Assembly: GCF_004137685.1 (NCBI RefSeq)
Contig: NZ_QYBB01000015.1
Coordinates: 1-64,000, forward strand
Length of the DNA stretch: 64,000 nt
From: Lichenibacterium minor
Lineage (GTDB): Bacteria; Pseudomonadota; Alphaproteobacteria; Rhizobiales; Beijerinckiaceae
Direction of reading: 5' to 3'
Shown: positions 20,133 to 28,631 of the stretch, piece after piece
Layout of the letters: each line of letters starts with the position of its first letter
Position numbering within the stretch: the first letter of the stretch is position 1
Notes under the pieces: model-generated
What the model was told of the DNA's origin: nothing
What the model saw: only the letters and a program-made list of their open reading frames with translations
The model's database searches: none
Position numbers and translations under genes: made by a program

Positions 20133-21344
20133 TCAGCCGGCAGGGGCCTGGCGACCCCCGCGCAGCTCTCCGGCCGTGAAGGAGTTGGCGACGGTTTCGC
20201 CGAAGGGCCCGGAGTTGCGGGCGCGGCCGCGATCGATCCCCGTCGTGGCGCGCAGGGGAAGCTTGGGGAAGACGAGTTCGGCGAAGCGATAGCATTCCTC
20301 GAGATGGGGGTAGCCGGACAGGATGAAGCGGTCGATGCCGAGCTCCATGTACTCGCGCATCCGCGCCGCGACCTCGTCGGGGTTTCCCACCAGCGCCGTG
20401 CCGGCGCCTCCGCGCACGAGGCCCACGCCTGCCCACAGGTTGGGCGCGATCTCGAGCTTGTCGCGACGGCCCCCGTGCAGCTCCGCCATGCGGCGCTGGC
20501 CCACCGAATCGTAGCGCGAGAACACCTTCTGCGCCTTGGCGATGGCGTCGTCGTCCACGTAGCGGATCAGGTCCTCGGCCGCCGCCCACGCGTCGCGCGA
20601 GGTTTCCCGCACGATCACATGCAGGCGGATGCCGTAGGAGAAGCTGCGCCCGCGGGCGCCGGCGGCCCGCTTGGCGTCGGCGATCTTCTTCGCCACGTCG
20701 GCGGGCGGCTCGCCCCACGTTAGGTAGGTGTCGACATGCTCGGCGGCGACCCGCATGCCGGCCTCGGACGAGCCGCCGAAATACAGCGGCGGGTGCGGCG
20801 TCTGCACGGGGGGGAACAGCAGCCGTCCGTTCTCGATGCGGAGGTGTTCGCCCTCGGCCGACACGGTTTCGAGGCGGAGCAGCCGCCGGTAGATGTCCAG
20901 GAACTCGTCCGTGACGGCGTAGCGGGCGTCGTGAGGCAGGAAGATGCCGTCGCCGCGCGCCTCGACGGGGTCGCCGCCGGTGACGACGTTGATGAGCAGG
21001 CGTCCGTTCGAGATGCGGTCCAACGTCGCCGTCATGCGGGCCGCGACGGCCGGCTCCTGCAGGCCGGGCCGCACCGCCACGAGGAACCGCAGCCGTTCGG
21101 TCAGCGGCGCCAGCGACGAGGCCACCACCCAGGAATCCTCGCAGGACTGGCCGGTGGGCAGCAGCACGCCGAAATAGCCGAGCTCGTCGGCGGCGCGGGC
21201 GACGCCGGACAGGTAGCGGTGGGTGACGTGCCGGGCGCCGGTCTCGGTCGCGAGGTAGCGGCCGTCGCCGTGCGTCGGCAGAAACCAAAGGACGTCGGTT
21301 TCGGTGGCGGGCGCGGGCAGGTCGAGGTCCGGAAAGGCTGTCAT
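20133..21344 (-). CDS. ssuD: FMNH2-dependent alkanesulfonate monooxygenase SsuD
   Basis: A 403-residue LLM-class flavin monooxygenase that cleaves alkanesulfonates to an aldehyde and sulfite using reduced FMN. Family signatures include [14 protein letters not shown] at the N-terminus, [29 protein letters not shown] and [17 protein letters not shown]. The length is close to the usual 380-390 residues plus a C-terminal extension of about 20. It follows ssuA on the same strand after a 115-base gap. It needs reduced flavin from a partner; the only candidate gene downstream is a pseudogene. Confidence 0.93.
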   Translation of the reverse strand: MTAFPDLDLPAPATETDVLWFLPTHGDGRYLATETGARHVTHRYLSGVARAADELGYFGVLLPTGQSCEDSWVVASSLAPLTERLRFLVAVRPGLQEPAVAARMTATLDRISNGRLLINVVTGGDPVEARGDGIFLPHDARYAVTDEFLDIYRRLLRLETVSAEGEHLRIENGRLLFPPVQTPHPPLYFGGSSEAGMRVAAEHVDTYLTWGEPPADVAKKIADAKRAAGARGRSFSYGIRLHVIVRETSRDAWAAAEDLIRYVDDDAIAKAQKVFSRYDSVGQRRMAELHGGRRDKLEIAPNLWAGVGLVRGGAGTALVGNPDEVAARMREYMELGIDRFILSGYPHLEECYRFAELVFPKLPLRATTGIDRGRARNSGPFGETVANSFTAGELRGGRQAPAG

Positions 21345-21459
21345 GGGATGTCCCGTTCGATGCAGGGGGGTGGCGCGCCGGGAAGCGGCGGCTCGTGTCA
21401 GGCGACGGACGTGGGGCGGCTCGCGCTCCGCGGCGGCCGAGGCTGGTCGACGGTCGGCG

Positions 21460-22395
21460 TCAGGGGCTGGGCTTCCAGACGGCCGCGGCGACGTCGAGCT
21501 TCGCCGGGATGAGGTGGAGCTTCAGGAACGCGTCGGCCACGGCCTGCTGGTCCGCCGTCACGTCGGGCCCGATCGGCAGCACGCCATGCGCCTGCCGGCC
21601 CAGCGCCGTGGCGACGACCGGGACGGGCAGCTTGATCGCCGCGGCGAGCTCCGCCGCAGCTTCGGCCGGATGGGCCGCCTCCCAGGCGTCGACCTCGCGC
21701 ACCGCGTCCGTGATGGCCGCCACGGCCTTCGGGTTCTGCGCCGCGAAGGTCCGGTCGGCGAGGTAGAACTGCAGATTGCCGGCGACGCCCTCGGCCGTCG
21801 CGAGGGTGCGGGCGCCGGTCGCCGCCTGGGCGGCAGCGAGGTAGGGATCCCAGATCGCCCAGGCATCGACGGCGCCGCTTTCGAAAGCCGCGCGGGCGTC
21901 GGCCGGCGCCAGGAACACCGGCGACACGTCCCCGTAGGACAGGCCCGCCTTTTCCAGCGCCTTGACCAGGAAGTAATGCACGTTGGAGCCCTTGTTCAGC
22001 GCCACCCGCCGGCCCTTGAGGTCGGCGAGCGAGCGGATGCCGCTGTCCTTCGGCACCAGGATGGCTTCGCCGTCGGGCGCGGCCGGCTCGTTGGCGACAT
22101 AGACGAGGTCCGTGCGGCCGGCCTGGGCGAAGATCGGCGGCGCGTCGCCGGTCTGGCCGAAATCGATCGCGCCGGCGCGCATCGCTTCCAGGATCGGCGG
22201 CCCGGACGGGAACTCGCTCCACTCCGCCGCGTAGCCGAGCGGCTTCAGCCGGGCGTCGAGGCCGCCGTGCTGCTTCAGCAGCAGCAGGTTGCCGTATTTC
22301 TGGAAGCCGATCCGCACGCTGCGATCGGCCGCCGCGGCCAGCGGCGGCGCGGCGAGGATCAGGGCGGTGGCCAGGGCCGTTCGCAGGAGGCGCAT
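21460..22395 (-). CDS. ssuA: Sulfonate ABC transporter substrate-binding protein SsuA
   Basis: A 311-residue periplasmic binding protein with a signal peptide (about 1-24, [22 protein letters not shown]). The body ([20 protein letters not shown]..., [29 protein letters not shown]) is characteristic of the SsuA/aliphatic sulfonate family. It captures sulfonates for the SsuCB importer encoded on the opposite strand. ATG at 22395 was chosen because it places the signal peptide at the N-terminus. It is the first gene of the minus-strand ssuA-ssuD unit. Confidence 0.93.
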   Translation of the reverse strand: MRLLRTALATALILAAPPLAAAADRSVRIGFQKYGNLLLLKQHGGLDARLKPLGYAAEWSEFPSGPPILEAMRAGAIDFGQTGDAPPIFAQAGRTDLVYVANEPAAPDGEAILVPKDSGIRSLADLKGRRVALNKGSNVHYFLVKALEKAGLSYGDVSPVFLAPADARAAFESGAVDAWAIWDPYLAAAQAATGARTLATAEGVAGNLQFYLADRTFAAQNPKAVAAITDAVREVDAWEAAHPAEAAAELAAAIKLPVPVVATALGRQAHGVLPIGPDVTADQQAVADAFLKLHLIPAKLDVAAAVWKPSP

Positions 22396-22531
22396 GGGAT
22401 CTCGATCGCTCGCGATGGGGTCGGCCGGCGTGGCCGTGGTCTGTCCGGATCTGTCATTGACTTCGTCTATAAATTTTGTCAACTGACGGCGAGCGGAAGA
22501 TCGCAGAGGCTTCGCGGCCGGGAGTTCGGAG
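22396..22531. promoter_or_regulatory. Divergent ssu control region
   Basis: These 136 bases separate the divergent ssuA (minus) and ssuC (plus) starts. The region contains the only AT-rich patch nearby and an inverted repeat TTGAC-N16-GTCAA at 22457-22482. The arms resemble two opposed -35 hexamers or operator half-sites for a LysR-type regulator such as Cbl/SsuR. No convincing -10 boxes at the right spacing were found. No regulator gene lies beside the locus. Confidence 0.45.
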
Positions 22532-23377
22532 ATGCAGGGCGACCTGTCGGAAGTGGGCGGGCGCATCGCGCCTGCGCGGGCCCTGCCCTGGCGAGGGCTC
22601 GCGTCCCGCATCGTTGCCGTCGGGGCGTCGCCGCACGCGGGCTGGCTCGCGCCGGGGGCGCTGCTGCTCGCCTGGCAGGCGGCGAGTTCCGCGGGCATGA
22701 TCTCGGACGCCGTGCTGCCGTCCCCGGCCGCCGTGGCGGCGGCCGGGTGGTCGCTGACCCTGTCGGGCGAACTGCCCCATCACATGGGCGTCAGCTTCCT
22801 GCGCGCCATGGCGGGCCTCGCGGTCGGGGGCGGCATCGGCTTCGCGCTCGGCCTCGCCAACGGCTCCTCGGCTCTCAGCCACCGCGCCACCGACACGGCG
22901 CTGCAGATGGCCCGCAACGTGCCCCATCTCGCCCTGATCCCGCTGGTGATCCTGTGGTTCGGCATCGGCGAGGAGGCCAAGCTGTTCCTCGTCGCCCTGG
23001 GCGTGTTCTTTCCCGTCTACGTCAACACGCTGCACGGCATCCGCAGCGTGGATCCGCAGCTCGTCGAGATGGGCCGCTGCTACGGCATGACGCGCGCGGC
23101 CCTGTTCCGCCGCGTCGTCCTGCCGGGCGCGCTGCCGAGCGTGTTCGTCGGACTGCGCTTCGCGCTCGGGGTCATGTGGTTGACGCTGATCGTGGCGGAA
23201 ACCATCGCGGCCCAGTCCGGCATCGGCTACATGGCCATGCAGGCCCGCGACTTCCTCCAGACCGACGTGATCGTGCTGGCGATCCTGATCTACGCGGTCC
23301 TGGGCAAGCTGGCCGATGGCGTGACGCGGGCGCTCGAGCGCCGCTGCCTCGCCTGGAACCCGGCGTATCGCGCATGA
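22532..23377 (+). CDS. ssuC: Sulfonate ABC transporter permease SsuC
   Basis: A 281-residue inner-membrane permease with about six hydrophobic helices. It has the ABC-contact loop typical of the family near residues 175-195 ([24 protein letters not shown], here spanning the EAA motif). The N-terminal 35 residues are a cytoplasmic extension. The gene is plus-strand, divergent from ssuA, and overlaps ssuB by 4 bases (ATGA). Confidence 0.93.
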   Translation: MQGDLSEVGGRIAPARALPWRGLASRIVAVGASPHAGWLAPGALLLAWQAASSAGMISDAVLPSPAAVAAAGWSLTLSGELPHHMGVSFLRAMAGLAVGGGIGFALGLANGSSALSHRATDTALQMARNVPHLALIPLVILWFGIGEEAKLFLVALGVFFPVYVNTLHGIRSVDPQLVEMGRCYGMTRAALFRRVVLPGALPSVFVGLRFALGVMWLTLIVAETIAAQSGIGYMAMQARDFLQTDVIVLAILIYAVLGKLADGVTRALERRCLAWNPAYRA

Positions 23378-24135
23378 GCGCCGCCCTGGAACGCCCGGCC
23401 GCTTCCGGGCCGGGGCTCGCCGTCACGGCCCGGGGACTGTCGCGGCACTTCGGCGGTGCGGCCGTGCTGCGCGGGCTCGACCTCCATGTCCCGGCCGGAC
23501 AGTTCCTGGCGGTGGTGGGACGGAGCGGCTCGGGCAAGAGCACGCTGCTGCGCCTGCTGGGCGGCCTCGACCGGCCGGACGGCGGGCACGTGTTGCTGGG
23601 CGACCGAGGCGAGTCGACGGCGGCCCGCATCATGTTCCAGGAGCCGCGCCTCCTGCCTTGGGCGACGGTGATCGACAACGTCGCCGTGGGGCTCGGCCCC
23701 CGGCCGGGAGCCGGCGGCCGGATGCGGGCCCAGGCCGTGCTCGATCGCGTCGGCCTCGGGGCGCGAAGCGGGGAATGGCCGGCGGGGCTGTCCGGCGGGC
23801 AGAAGAGCCGCGTCGCGCTCGCTCGCGCCCTGGTGAGCCGACCTCGGCTGCTGCTGCTCGACGAACCGCTCGGGGCGCTGGACGCCCTCACGCGGATCGA
23901 GATGCAGGGCCTCGTCGAGGCGGCCTGGATCGAGGGCGGCTTCACGGCGGTGCTGGTGACACACGACGTGTCGGAGGCCGTGACCCTCGCCGATCGCCTG
24001 ATCGTCATCGAGCATGGCACCATCACGCTCGACCTCAGCCTCGATCTCCCCCGTCGCGAGCGGCGCGGATCGGCGCAGGCTGCGGCGCTCGAGCGGCGCG
24101 TCCTCGATCACCTGCTCGGGCCGACACGCTCATAG
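23374..24135 (+). CDS. ssuB: Sulfonate ABC transporter ATPase SsuB
   Basis: A 253-residue ABC ATPase. Walker [13 protein letters not shown]-loop [10 protein letters not shown], signature [15 protein letters not shown], Walker [13 protein letters not shown] and the H-loop VTHDVSEAV are all intact. The Q-loop sequence FQEPRLLPW is typical of the nitrate/sulfonate/taurine subfamily. It is the last gene of the plus-strand ssuCB unit and marks the left border of the accessory island. Confidence 0.93.
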   Translation: MSAALERPAASGPGLAVTARGLSRHFGGAAVLRGLDLHVPAGQFLAVVGRSGSGKSTLLRLLGGLDRPDGGHVLLGDRGESTAARIMFQEPRLLPWATVIDNVAVGLGPRPGAGGRMRAQAVLDRVGLGARSGEWPAGLSGGQKSRVALARALVSRPRLLLLDEPLGALDALTRIEMQGLVEAAWIEGGFTAVLVTHDVSEAVTLADRLIVIEHGTITLDLSLDLPRRERRGSAQAAALERRVLDHLLGPTRS

Positions 24136-24689
24136 GCGATCGAACGTCCGCTTCGGAGTTCGTCGCGCTCGGCCACGGACGACCCGTTTGGATCGACAAC
24201 AATCGCAGCGGCTCAGCCGGCAATCGGTGCCGGCTCAACGAGCCGCCGCCTTCAACGAGAGACGACCTGCCTACGGGTGATGCGGGAGCTTCACGGAATC
24301 GCCTGTGTGCTCGACGCACTGTGAGGACAAAACCCGTATCATTTTAGAGGTCGAGGAGGCGGTGGCTGGGGGACCTGGATTCTCAGCCATTTTGCGATCC
24401 GCCCCGCTCTCCTCTGGGCCGCGACGGTCTCGTGCGCCTGTCGCGGAGGCGAGTGGACCCACTCGGTGGACCTGTGTCAAGCGGAGCTGCTAACTTAACA
24501 ATACCACTTTGGGATGAGGTGTTGATCGCTGCTGATGGAGTGACCTGCAGCGCGTCGGCCACGACGATCGAGCTCGCACATCGTGCGTCGATCAAGGCTT
24601 CCACAAAGGATCGCGACGCTTCGGTACCCTCGTCCTTGCCGTAGCGCTCGCCCACTGCGAGACTAGCAGACGGGTACCGGACGAGTTCG
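24136..24689. other. Left border of the accessory island, no intact gene
   Basis: These 554 bases separate ssuB from the first island gene. On the minus strand, about 24430-24680, a frame reads ASRSFVEALIDARCASSIVV followed by ADALQVTPSAAINTSSQSGI, which resembles the helix-turn-helix tail of Fic-type or related proteins. It has no plausible start or full domain, so it may be a gene remnant. Composition becomes less GC-rich than the flanks. No tRNA or obvious attachment repeat was found. Confidence 0.35.
24215..24235 (+). terminator. Possible terminator hairpin after ssuB
   Basis: A perfect 7-base inverted repeat AGCCGGC-N7-GCCGGCT sits 80 bases after the ssuB stop. There is no T tract, so intrinsic termination is uncertain, but the position fits the end of the ssuCB transcript. 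Confidence 0.35.
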
Positions 24690-25445
24690 ATGAGTTCCAC
24701 ATCTACACCGGCGCAAGACATGCGAGCTGCCGGCCTTGAATGGGCGGAGTACGTCCTGTGGTCCCGCATGCAAGCAGAGGCCGGTCAAAAACTCGGCACG
24801 ATTATCGCCCGCAAGGAGGTCGAGCGGCGGGCCGGGCGGGGCACCTTCTGCTGGGGTGTCGGTAACGCGCCCTCAACCCTCATCAGCGCGCTGACACGCA
24901 CCCGCGCCGAGGTCCCCGTCGTGTTCTCGATCATGAAGGGACGCCCGAGGGCCGTCGATCTCGCCCCGGCCCGGACCGTCGTGTGGCGACGCTTCATCGA
25001 CTCGGACGGGGTGGAGCGGGACCTCCCGTCGAGCGCCGTCGTCACGAGCCGCGGTGATGGGGGCTGCGGCCCGAAGCAATCCCACTACGCGTTGATGTGC
25101 TCGTCAACGCGTCCGTTAGAGTTGACCTACGGGACGCCGTTCGACGTGTCCGCCCACCGCAACGCGGGCGGCAGCGGCGCGCCTGTTGGGGCCTCCCAAG
25201 TGACCGCCCTCCTGCGGCGCGTGGAGGCGCGGGGCGAGTCGGTGGGATACGAGGTCAACCTGCGGGCCACGCTGACGAGCGGCTACTGGGTGCGCCTGAC
25301 CGATCCCGCCGATATAGACACGGACCTCTCCGCGGCCCTGGCGGAGGCCGCGGTTCTGGACGTCGCCGGATGGCTCGACCTAGCGCGACGGTTCCGCGGA
25401 CTGCCCTCGCGCGTACCCGCAAGCGGCGATCTCCTGCTCATCTGA
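24690..25445 (+). CDS. Unknown-family protein, first gene of the ImmA/PIN operon
   Basis: A 251-residue protein I do not recognise. It is soluble, with no signal or membrane segment. The most distinctive stretch is IIARKEVERRAGRGTFCWGV followed by GNAPSTLI (residues about 36-65). After it comes VVWRRFIDSDGVERDLPSSA (near 96-115), then a Cys-Gly motif and HYALM. By eye, the same order of motifs (IIxRKxxE, G-x-WGxGN, S-D-x... P, ALxI) occurs in the unknown protein at 27151-27735, suggesting a shared fold. It is followed after 58 bases by an ImmA/IrrE-type peptidase and a PIN-like gene. The start could also be a Met 10 codons later. Confidence 0.7.
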   Translation: MSSTSTPAQDMRAAGLEWAEYVLWSRMQAEAGQKLGTIIARKEVERRAGRGTFCWGVGNAPSTLISALTRTRAEVPVVFSIMKGRPRAVDLAPARTVVWRRFIDSDGVERDLPSSAVVTSRGDGGCGPKQSHYALMCSSTRPLELTYGTPFDVSAHRNAGGSGAPVGASQVTALLRRVEARGESVGYEVNLRATLTSGYWVRLTDPADIDTDLSAALAEAAVLDVAGWLDLARRFRGLPSRVPASGDLLLI

Positions 25446-25503
25446 TGGTGGAGTCCCACCGCGTGTCCTGGTAGCTAGGATCAGGCTCGCTAGCGGAGCC
25501 GGG

Positions 25504-26508
25504 ATGGCGTGGGGCATGTCGACCGACACGGACCACTTGAGGCGCAGCCTGCGCGAAGCCGGGCTCGGCGATCATGCGATCGAAGCCGCGTGGCCGTCCT
25601 GGTGGAGCGAGGAGCTCGCGAACGACGCGTCGGGACGGGCTGAGCTTCGGTTCGCCCTGGCGAGACGGCTCGGCCTTTCTCCGAGATCGCTGGTGGGCGA
25701 TCGGGTGGAGTTCGTCTGGAACGACGAGGCGCTGTTCAAGAACCTGTCCGTCGTAGATGCGGGAAAGCGGGCCGCTCTCACGTCCTTCGGCATGACCGTG
25801 GGCCGGTCGCTCCTGCGTGCGACGGCGCCTGGCCCATCCCTCGCCGGCGTCGGTGCCACCGAGTTGCGAGACGCGGTGCTAGCGGGACGCGAGTTCGTCG
25901 ACCTCGCCTCGCTGCTCGGCACCTGCTGGGCGCTCGGCGTTCCCGTGATCCATCTCCGGGTGTTCCCGCTCGACACGAAATCGATGCACGCCATGGTCGT
26001 CTCCTCGAACGGACGCCACGCCATCCTGCTCGGCCGTGATGCCACCTACCCCGCCCCGGTCGCGTTCACCCTCGCGCACGAGATCGGCCACGCGGCCCTG
26101 GACCACCTCGGCGAGGCGCCGGCGCTGCTGGACATGGAGGATCCCGCCGCCGCGATCCCGCGGGACGAGCAGGAAGCCCAGGCGGACCGCTACGCCCTCA
26201 CGCTGCTGACCGGGCGTGCGGATCCCACCTTCGAGACGGGCCGGGAACGCTTCAACGCCCCGACGCTCGCCGGGGCGGTGAGGGAGGCGGCCGCGCGGTA
26301 CAGGATCGAACCCGGCACCCTCGCGCTCTGCCTAGCGTACCGTCGCCGGGCCTGGCCCGTCGCAAACGCCGCGATGAGAATGATCTACGACCGGCCCCGT
26401 CCCGTCTGGCGGGAGGTGAACGGCATCGCTGCGCTCCAGCTCGATTGGGGCGCCATCACCGCGGACGCGGCGGCTTGGCTTCGTACGGTCATGGACACAC
26501 ATGGCTGA
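25504..26508 (+). CDS. ImmA/IrrE-family metallopeptidase
   Basis: A 334-residue protein from an ATG with GGAG 6 bases upstream. The zinc motif HEIGH (residues 192-196, in TLAHEIGHAALDH) and a downstream Glu in DEQEAQADRYA form the gluzincin-like metal site. The N-terminal 100 residues are helical, with PSWWSEE and LRFALARRLGLSPRSL. This may be a short DNA-binding or partner-binding part rather than a classic HTH-XRE domain. Such peptidases cleave repressors (ImmA) or DdrO (IrrE), or serve as the antitoxin-side partner in toxin-antitoxin loci. It overlaps the PIN-like gene by 8 bases, so they are probably a functional pair. Confidence 0.85.
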   Translation: MAWGMSTDTDHLRRSLREAGLGDHAIEAAWPSWWSEELANDASGRAELRFALARRLGLSPRSLVGDRVEFVWNDEALFKNLSVVDAGKRAALTSFGMTVGRSLLRATAPGPSLAGVGATELRDAVLAGREFVDLASLLGTCWALGVPVIHLRVFPLDTKSMHAMVVSSNGRHAILLGRDATYPAPVAFTLAHEIGHAALDHLGEAPALLDMEDPAAAIPRDEQEAQADRYALTLLTGRADPTFETGRERFNAPTLAGAVREAAARYRIEPGTLALCLAYRRRAWPVANAAMRMIYDRPRPVWREVNGIAALQLDWGAITADAAAWLRTVMDTHG

Positions 26509-27136
26509 GCCGGCGCTGGTGGACAACGACGTGGTGCTCAAGCTGTGCTGCTACGGGTACCACGAGTCGCTCGGAGAGGCTGTGGGTCACGCCGCCGTAG
26601 GCATGCTGTCCATCGCCCGCCACGTCCTCAGGGACGCCATGCGGCGGAGCCGCTCAATTGCGCATCGGGACAAGGTCGTCGAAGCCCTGGAAGGGGCCTT
26701 CGCGTCGTCAATCATGTTGGTGGTCGACGAGGCCGAACTCGCGCTGGCCACCGAGTTCGCGGAGCGGGCCGCGCGGGTGGGGGTCGACCTGGACACGGGT
26801 GAGGCCCAGTTGCTCGCCATCCTGTTGAGCCGGGCGGCCCCGCTCCTGGTGACGGGGGACAAACGCGCTGTCATGGCCATCGCCGAGCTCGGCCTGACCG
26901 GTGCCCACGGTCGGGTGGCCTGCCTCGAGCAGGTCCTTGCGGCCCTCGTCGACCTCCACGGGACCCAGGCTGTCCGGGCTGCGGTCTGCGCCGAACCGGC
27001 CGTCGACCGCGCCGCTACGACTTGCTTCGCATGCTCGGCCGACACGGTGTCTGAGGAGGACGTGCGCGCCGGCCTGGAGAGCTACGTCGGCGACCTGCGT
27101 CGGCGCGGCGGCCCGGTGCTGGTCGGGTTCGGATGA
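26501..27136 (+). CDS. PIN-like domain nuclease
   Basis: A 211-residue protein with the acidic residues expected for a PIN fold: D8 (and D10) in ALVDNDVVLKL, E101 in DLDTGEAQLLAI and D120 in LLVTGDKRAV. PIN domains cleave RNA and are common toxin domains. The C-terminal 45 residues add a CFAC motif and a helical tail. It overlaps the ImmA/IrrE-type gene by 8 bases. It is likely the effector or toxin of the three-gene operon; its activity is inferred from the fold only. Confidence 0.75.
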   Translation: MAEPALVDNDVVLKLCCYGYHESLGEAVGHAAVGMLSIARHVLRDAMRRSRSIAHRDKVVEALEGAFASSIMLVVDEAELALATEFAERAARVGVDLDTGEAQLLAILLSRAAPLLVTGDKRAVMAIAELGLTGAHGRVACLEQVLAALVDLHGTQAVRAAVCAEPAVDRAATTCFACSADTVSEEDVRAGLESYVGDLRRRGGPVLVGFG

Positions 27137-27150
27137 CCCTCTCAGGGCGC

Positions 27151-27735
27151 TCAGCGGTAGTTACGCAGGAACACGGCGTAGGGCCTGCGCAGGTCGGCCA
27201 CGAGGTGGATCGGCCTCGGCTCCGGCGGCTTGCCCTCATTCGCACGCTCGGGCGCGGCCGCCACCTCGAGGCAGGCCTTGTCGACCCGTCCCGTCACGTA
27301 GCGGCTCCCCAGCCTCCCGGTGCTGGGGCCGACCGCTACCCTGGTGGCGTCGAGGGAGAGCTCGTCCTCCACGCGGGCGAGACTTCCGATGACGAGGGCG
27401 AAGCGAGACCCCCTTACCTCGATCTCCTCCGGTATCTGGTGCCAGGTGCGGTTGTCGTCGGAATATTCGGCCGCGCAGAGGGGTTCTGCCCAATGACTGG
27501 AGTTCATCTCCTCCATGACGAGGCGGATTGGTTTGCCCTTCTCCGCCAGGGCCTCGGCGAATGGCTGGACCATAGAGGACGGGTGGCAGGTGTTGCCGCC
27601 GTACCCCCAGAGACCAAAGCCCGCCCGTTCGATCTCCTTGGTCTTGCGCACGATGATATCGGCCAGGCTCTCCTGGGCGTGCGTGCCGACCTTCATGTAC
27701 AGGAGCCCCGCCCCTGGTCGGATGATCTCGGTCAC
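27151..27735 (-). CDS. Unknown-family protein, last gene of the kinase/BpsA-like operon
   Basis: A 194-residue soluble protein I cannot assign. Its N-terminal half has LADIIVRKTKEIERAGFGLW followed by GYGGNTCHP, then WAEPLCAAEYSDDNRTWHQI and SRFALVIGSL. The C-terminal half has GRLGSRYVTGRVDKACLEV and ends PYAVFLRNYR. The order of motifs parallels that of the protein at 24690-25445. It starts with an ATGA overlap on the BpsA-like gene and converges on the PIN-like gene with only 14 bases between stops. The conserved Cys-His-Pro and Trp residues could be a ligand or nucleic-acid site, but that is speculation. Confidence 0.75.
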   Translation of the reverse strand: MTEIIRPGAGLLYMKVGTHAQESLADIIVRKTKEIERAGFGLWGYGGNTCHPSSMVQPFAEALAEKGKPIRLVMEEMNSSHWAEPLCAAEYSDDNRTWHQIPEEIEVRGSRFALVIGSLARVEDELSLDATRVAVGPSTGRLGSRYVTGRVDKACLEVAAAPERANEGKPPEPRPIHLVADLRRPYAVFLRNYR

Positions 27736-28571
27736 TCCGTCTCCTCGTCGTTCAGGTACTCGAGTGCGTACTCCTCCTGCGGAGCTTTTCCGTAGTCGGG
27801 CCTCTTCACCTCTCTAACAAAGCGCACCCTGGGCTCCTTGGAGCGCCCGTAGAAGTTACGCAGGCTATCCGGATCCGTGAGCGGCGCGCTTGCCACGCCG
27901 TCGCCGGTGTTCCCGGGCAGGCTGGAGATGAACAGGTTGCACGATCTGAGGTCGGGGGCGTCGTCCAGATGATACTCGTGGAGCTTGCGGTTCATGCGCG
28001 ACACGTAAAAGCCGCGCGTGCCGGCGTAGGATTGCACGCTCGCCAGGACCTGCTTGGGCCACGGCAAATCGTCGTCGTCCGCGATGACGATGCAGCCCTC
28101 GCCCTCGTGCCTCACGGCCTCGATGCCCCGCTGCACGAACGCGTTGACGCTGGCCCCGCCGTTGGATGCTCCCCAGGGCGGGTTCGTGTAGAAGCAGTCG
28201 AACTTGTTGCTGTCGGGAAAGGCGTCCAGCACGTTGTAGCGCACCGCGTCAAGGTGCTCGATGCGCTCCTTGTCGGCGAAACGTTTGACCGCGTTGACGG
28301 TGCGCTCGTCGAAGTCGAATACCGTTATCTTGCTCGGTCCGAAGTCGAGCACTCCCCGTCGCTTGAGGTAGGCCACAGAGACGGAAACGGCGTCTCCGTC
28401 GCCAATGAACGCGAGGCGCTTGCCGTCGGCCCACGCGGCCACGGCCTCGCTCTGCATGACCATGTCGCCCGTCTTCATGTGGATCTGGTCGAACTCCCGC
28501 AGGGGTCGCGGACGGTTCTGCACCACGTCGGACACCGCGTTAATTGCGACCCTCATGTCCACCTTGACCAT
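27732..28571 (-). CDS. BpsA/DUF43-like Rossmann-fold protein (aminopropyl- or methyltransferase-like)
   Basis: A 279-residue protein. ATG at 28571 was chosen for its strong GGGAGG ribosome site; a GTG at 28601 would add ten residues. It has a SAM-type Rossmann fold: AFIGDGDAVSVSVAYLKRRG (glycine loop), VFDFDERTVNAV (acidic end of strand 2) and CFYTNPPWGASNGG, a motif IV resembling N-x-P-P-W. These features match the C-terminal domain of branched-polyamine synthase BpsA (DUF43), which transfers aminopropyl groups, and also resemble amino-methyltransferases. It overlaps the downstream unknown gene. A role in nucleic acid or small-molecule modification is plausible; the substrate is unknown. Confidence 0.75.
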   Translation of the reverse strand: MVKVDMRVAINAVSDVVQNRPRPLREFDQIHMKTGDMVMQSEAVAAWADGKRLAFIGDGDAVSVSVAYLKRRGVLDFGPSKITVFDFDERTVNAVKRFADKERIEHLDAVRYNVLDAFPDSNKFDCFYTNPPWGASNGGASVNAFVQRGIEAVRHEGEGCIVIADDDDLPWPKQVLASVQSYAGTRGFYVSRMNRKLHEYHLDDAPDLRSCNLFISSLPGNTGDGVASAPLTDPDSLRNFYGRSKEPRVRFVREVKRPDYGKAPQEEYALEYLNDEETE

Positions 28572-28631
28572 GGCCCTCCCTTCCCGGCGGCGCGCCGGCA
28601 CGAACGCCCATCCAGGGCCTCGACTCCACGA

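Noticed and set aside
22457..22482. TTGAC-N16-GTCAA as two complete opposed promoters
   Set aside because: No -10 hexamer at 16-18 bases was found on either strand, so it is kept only as a possible operator.
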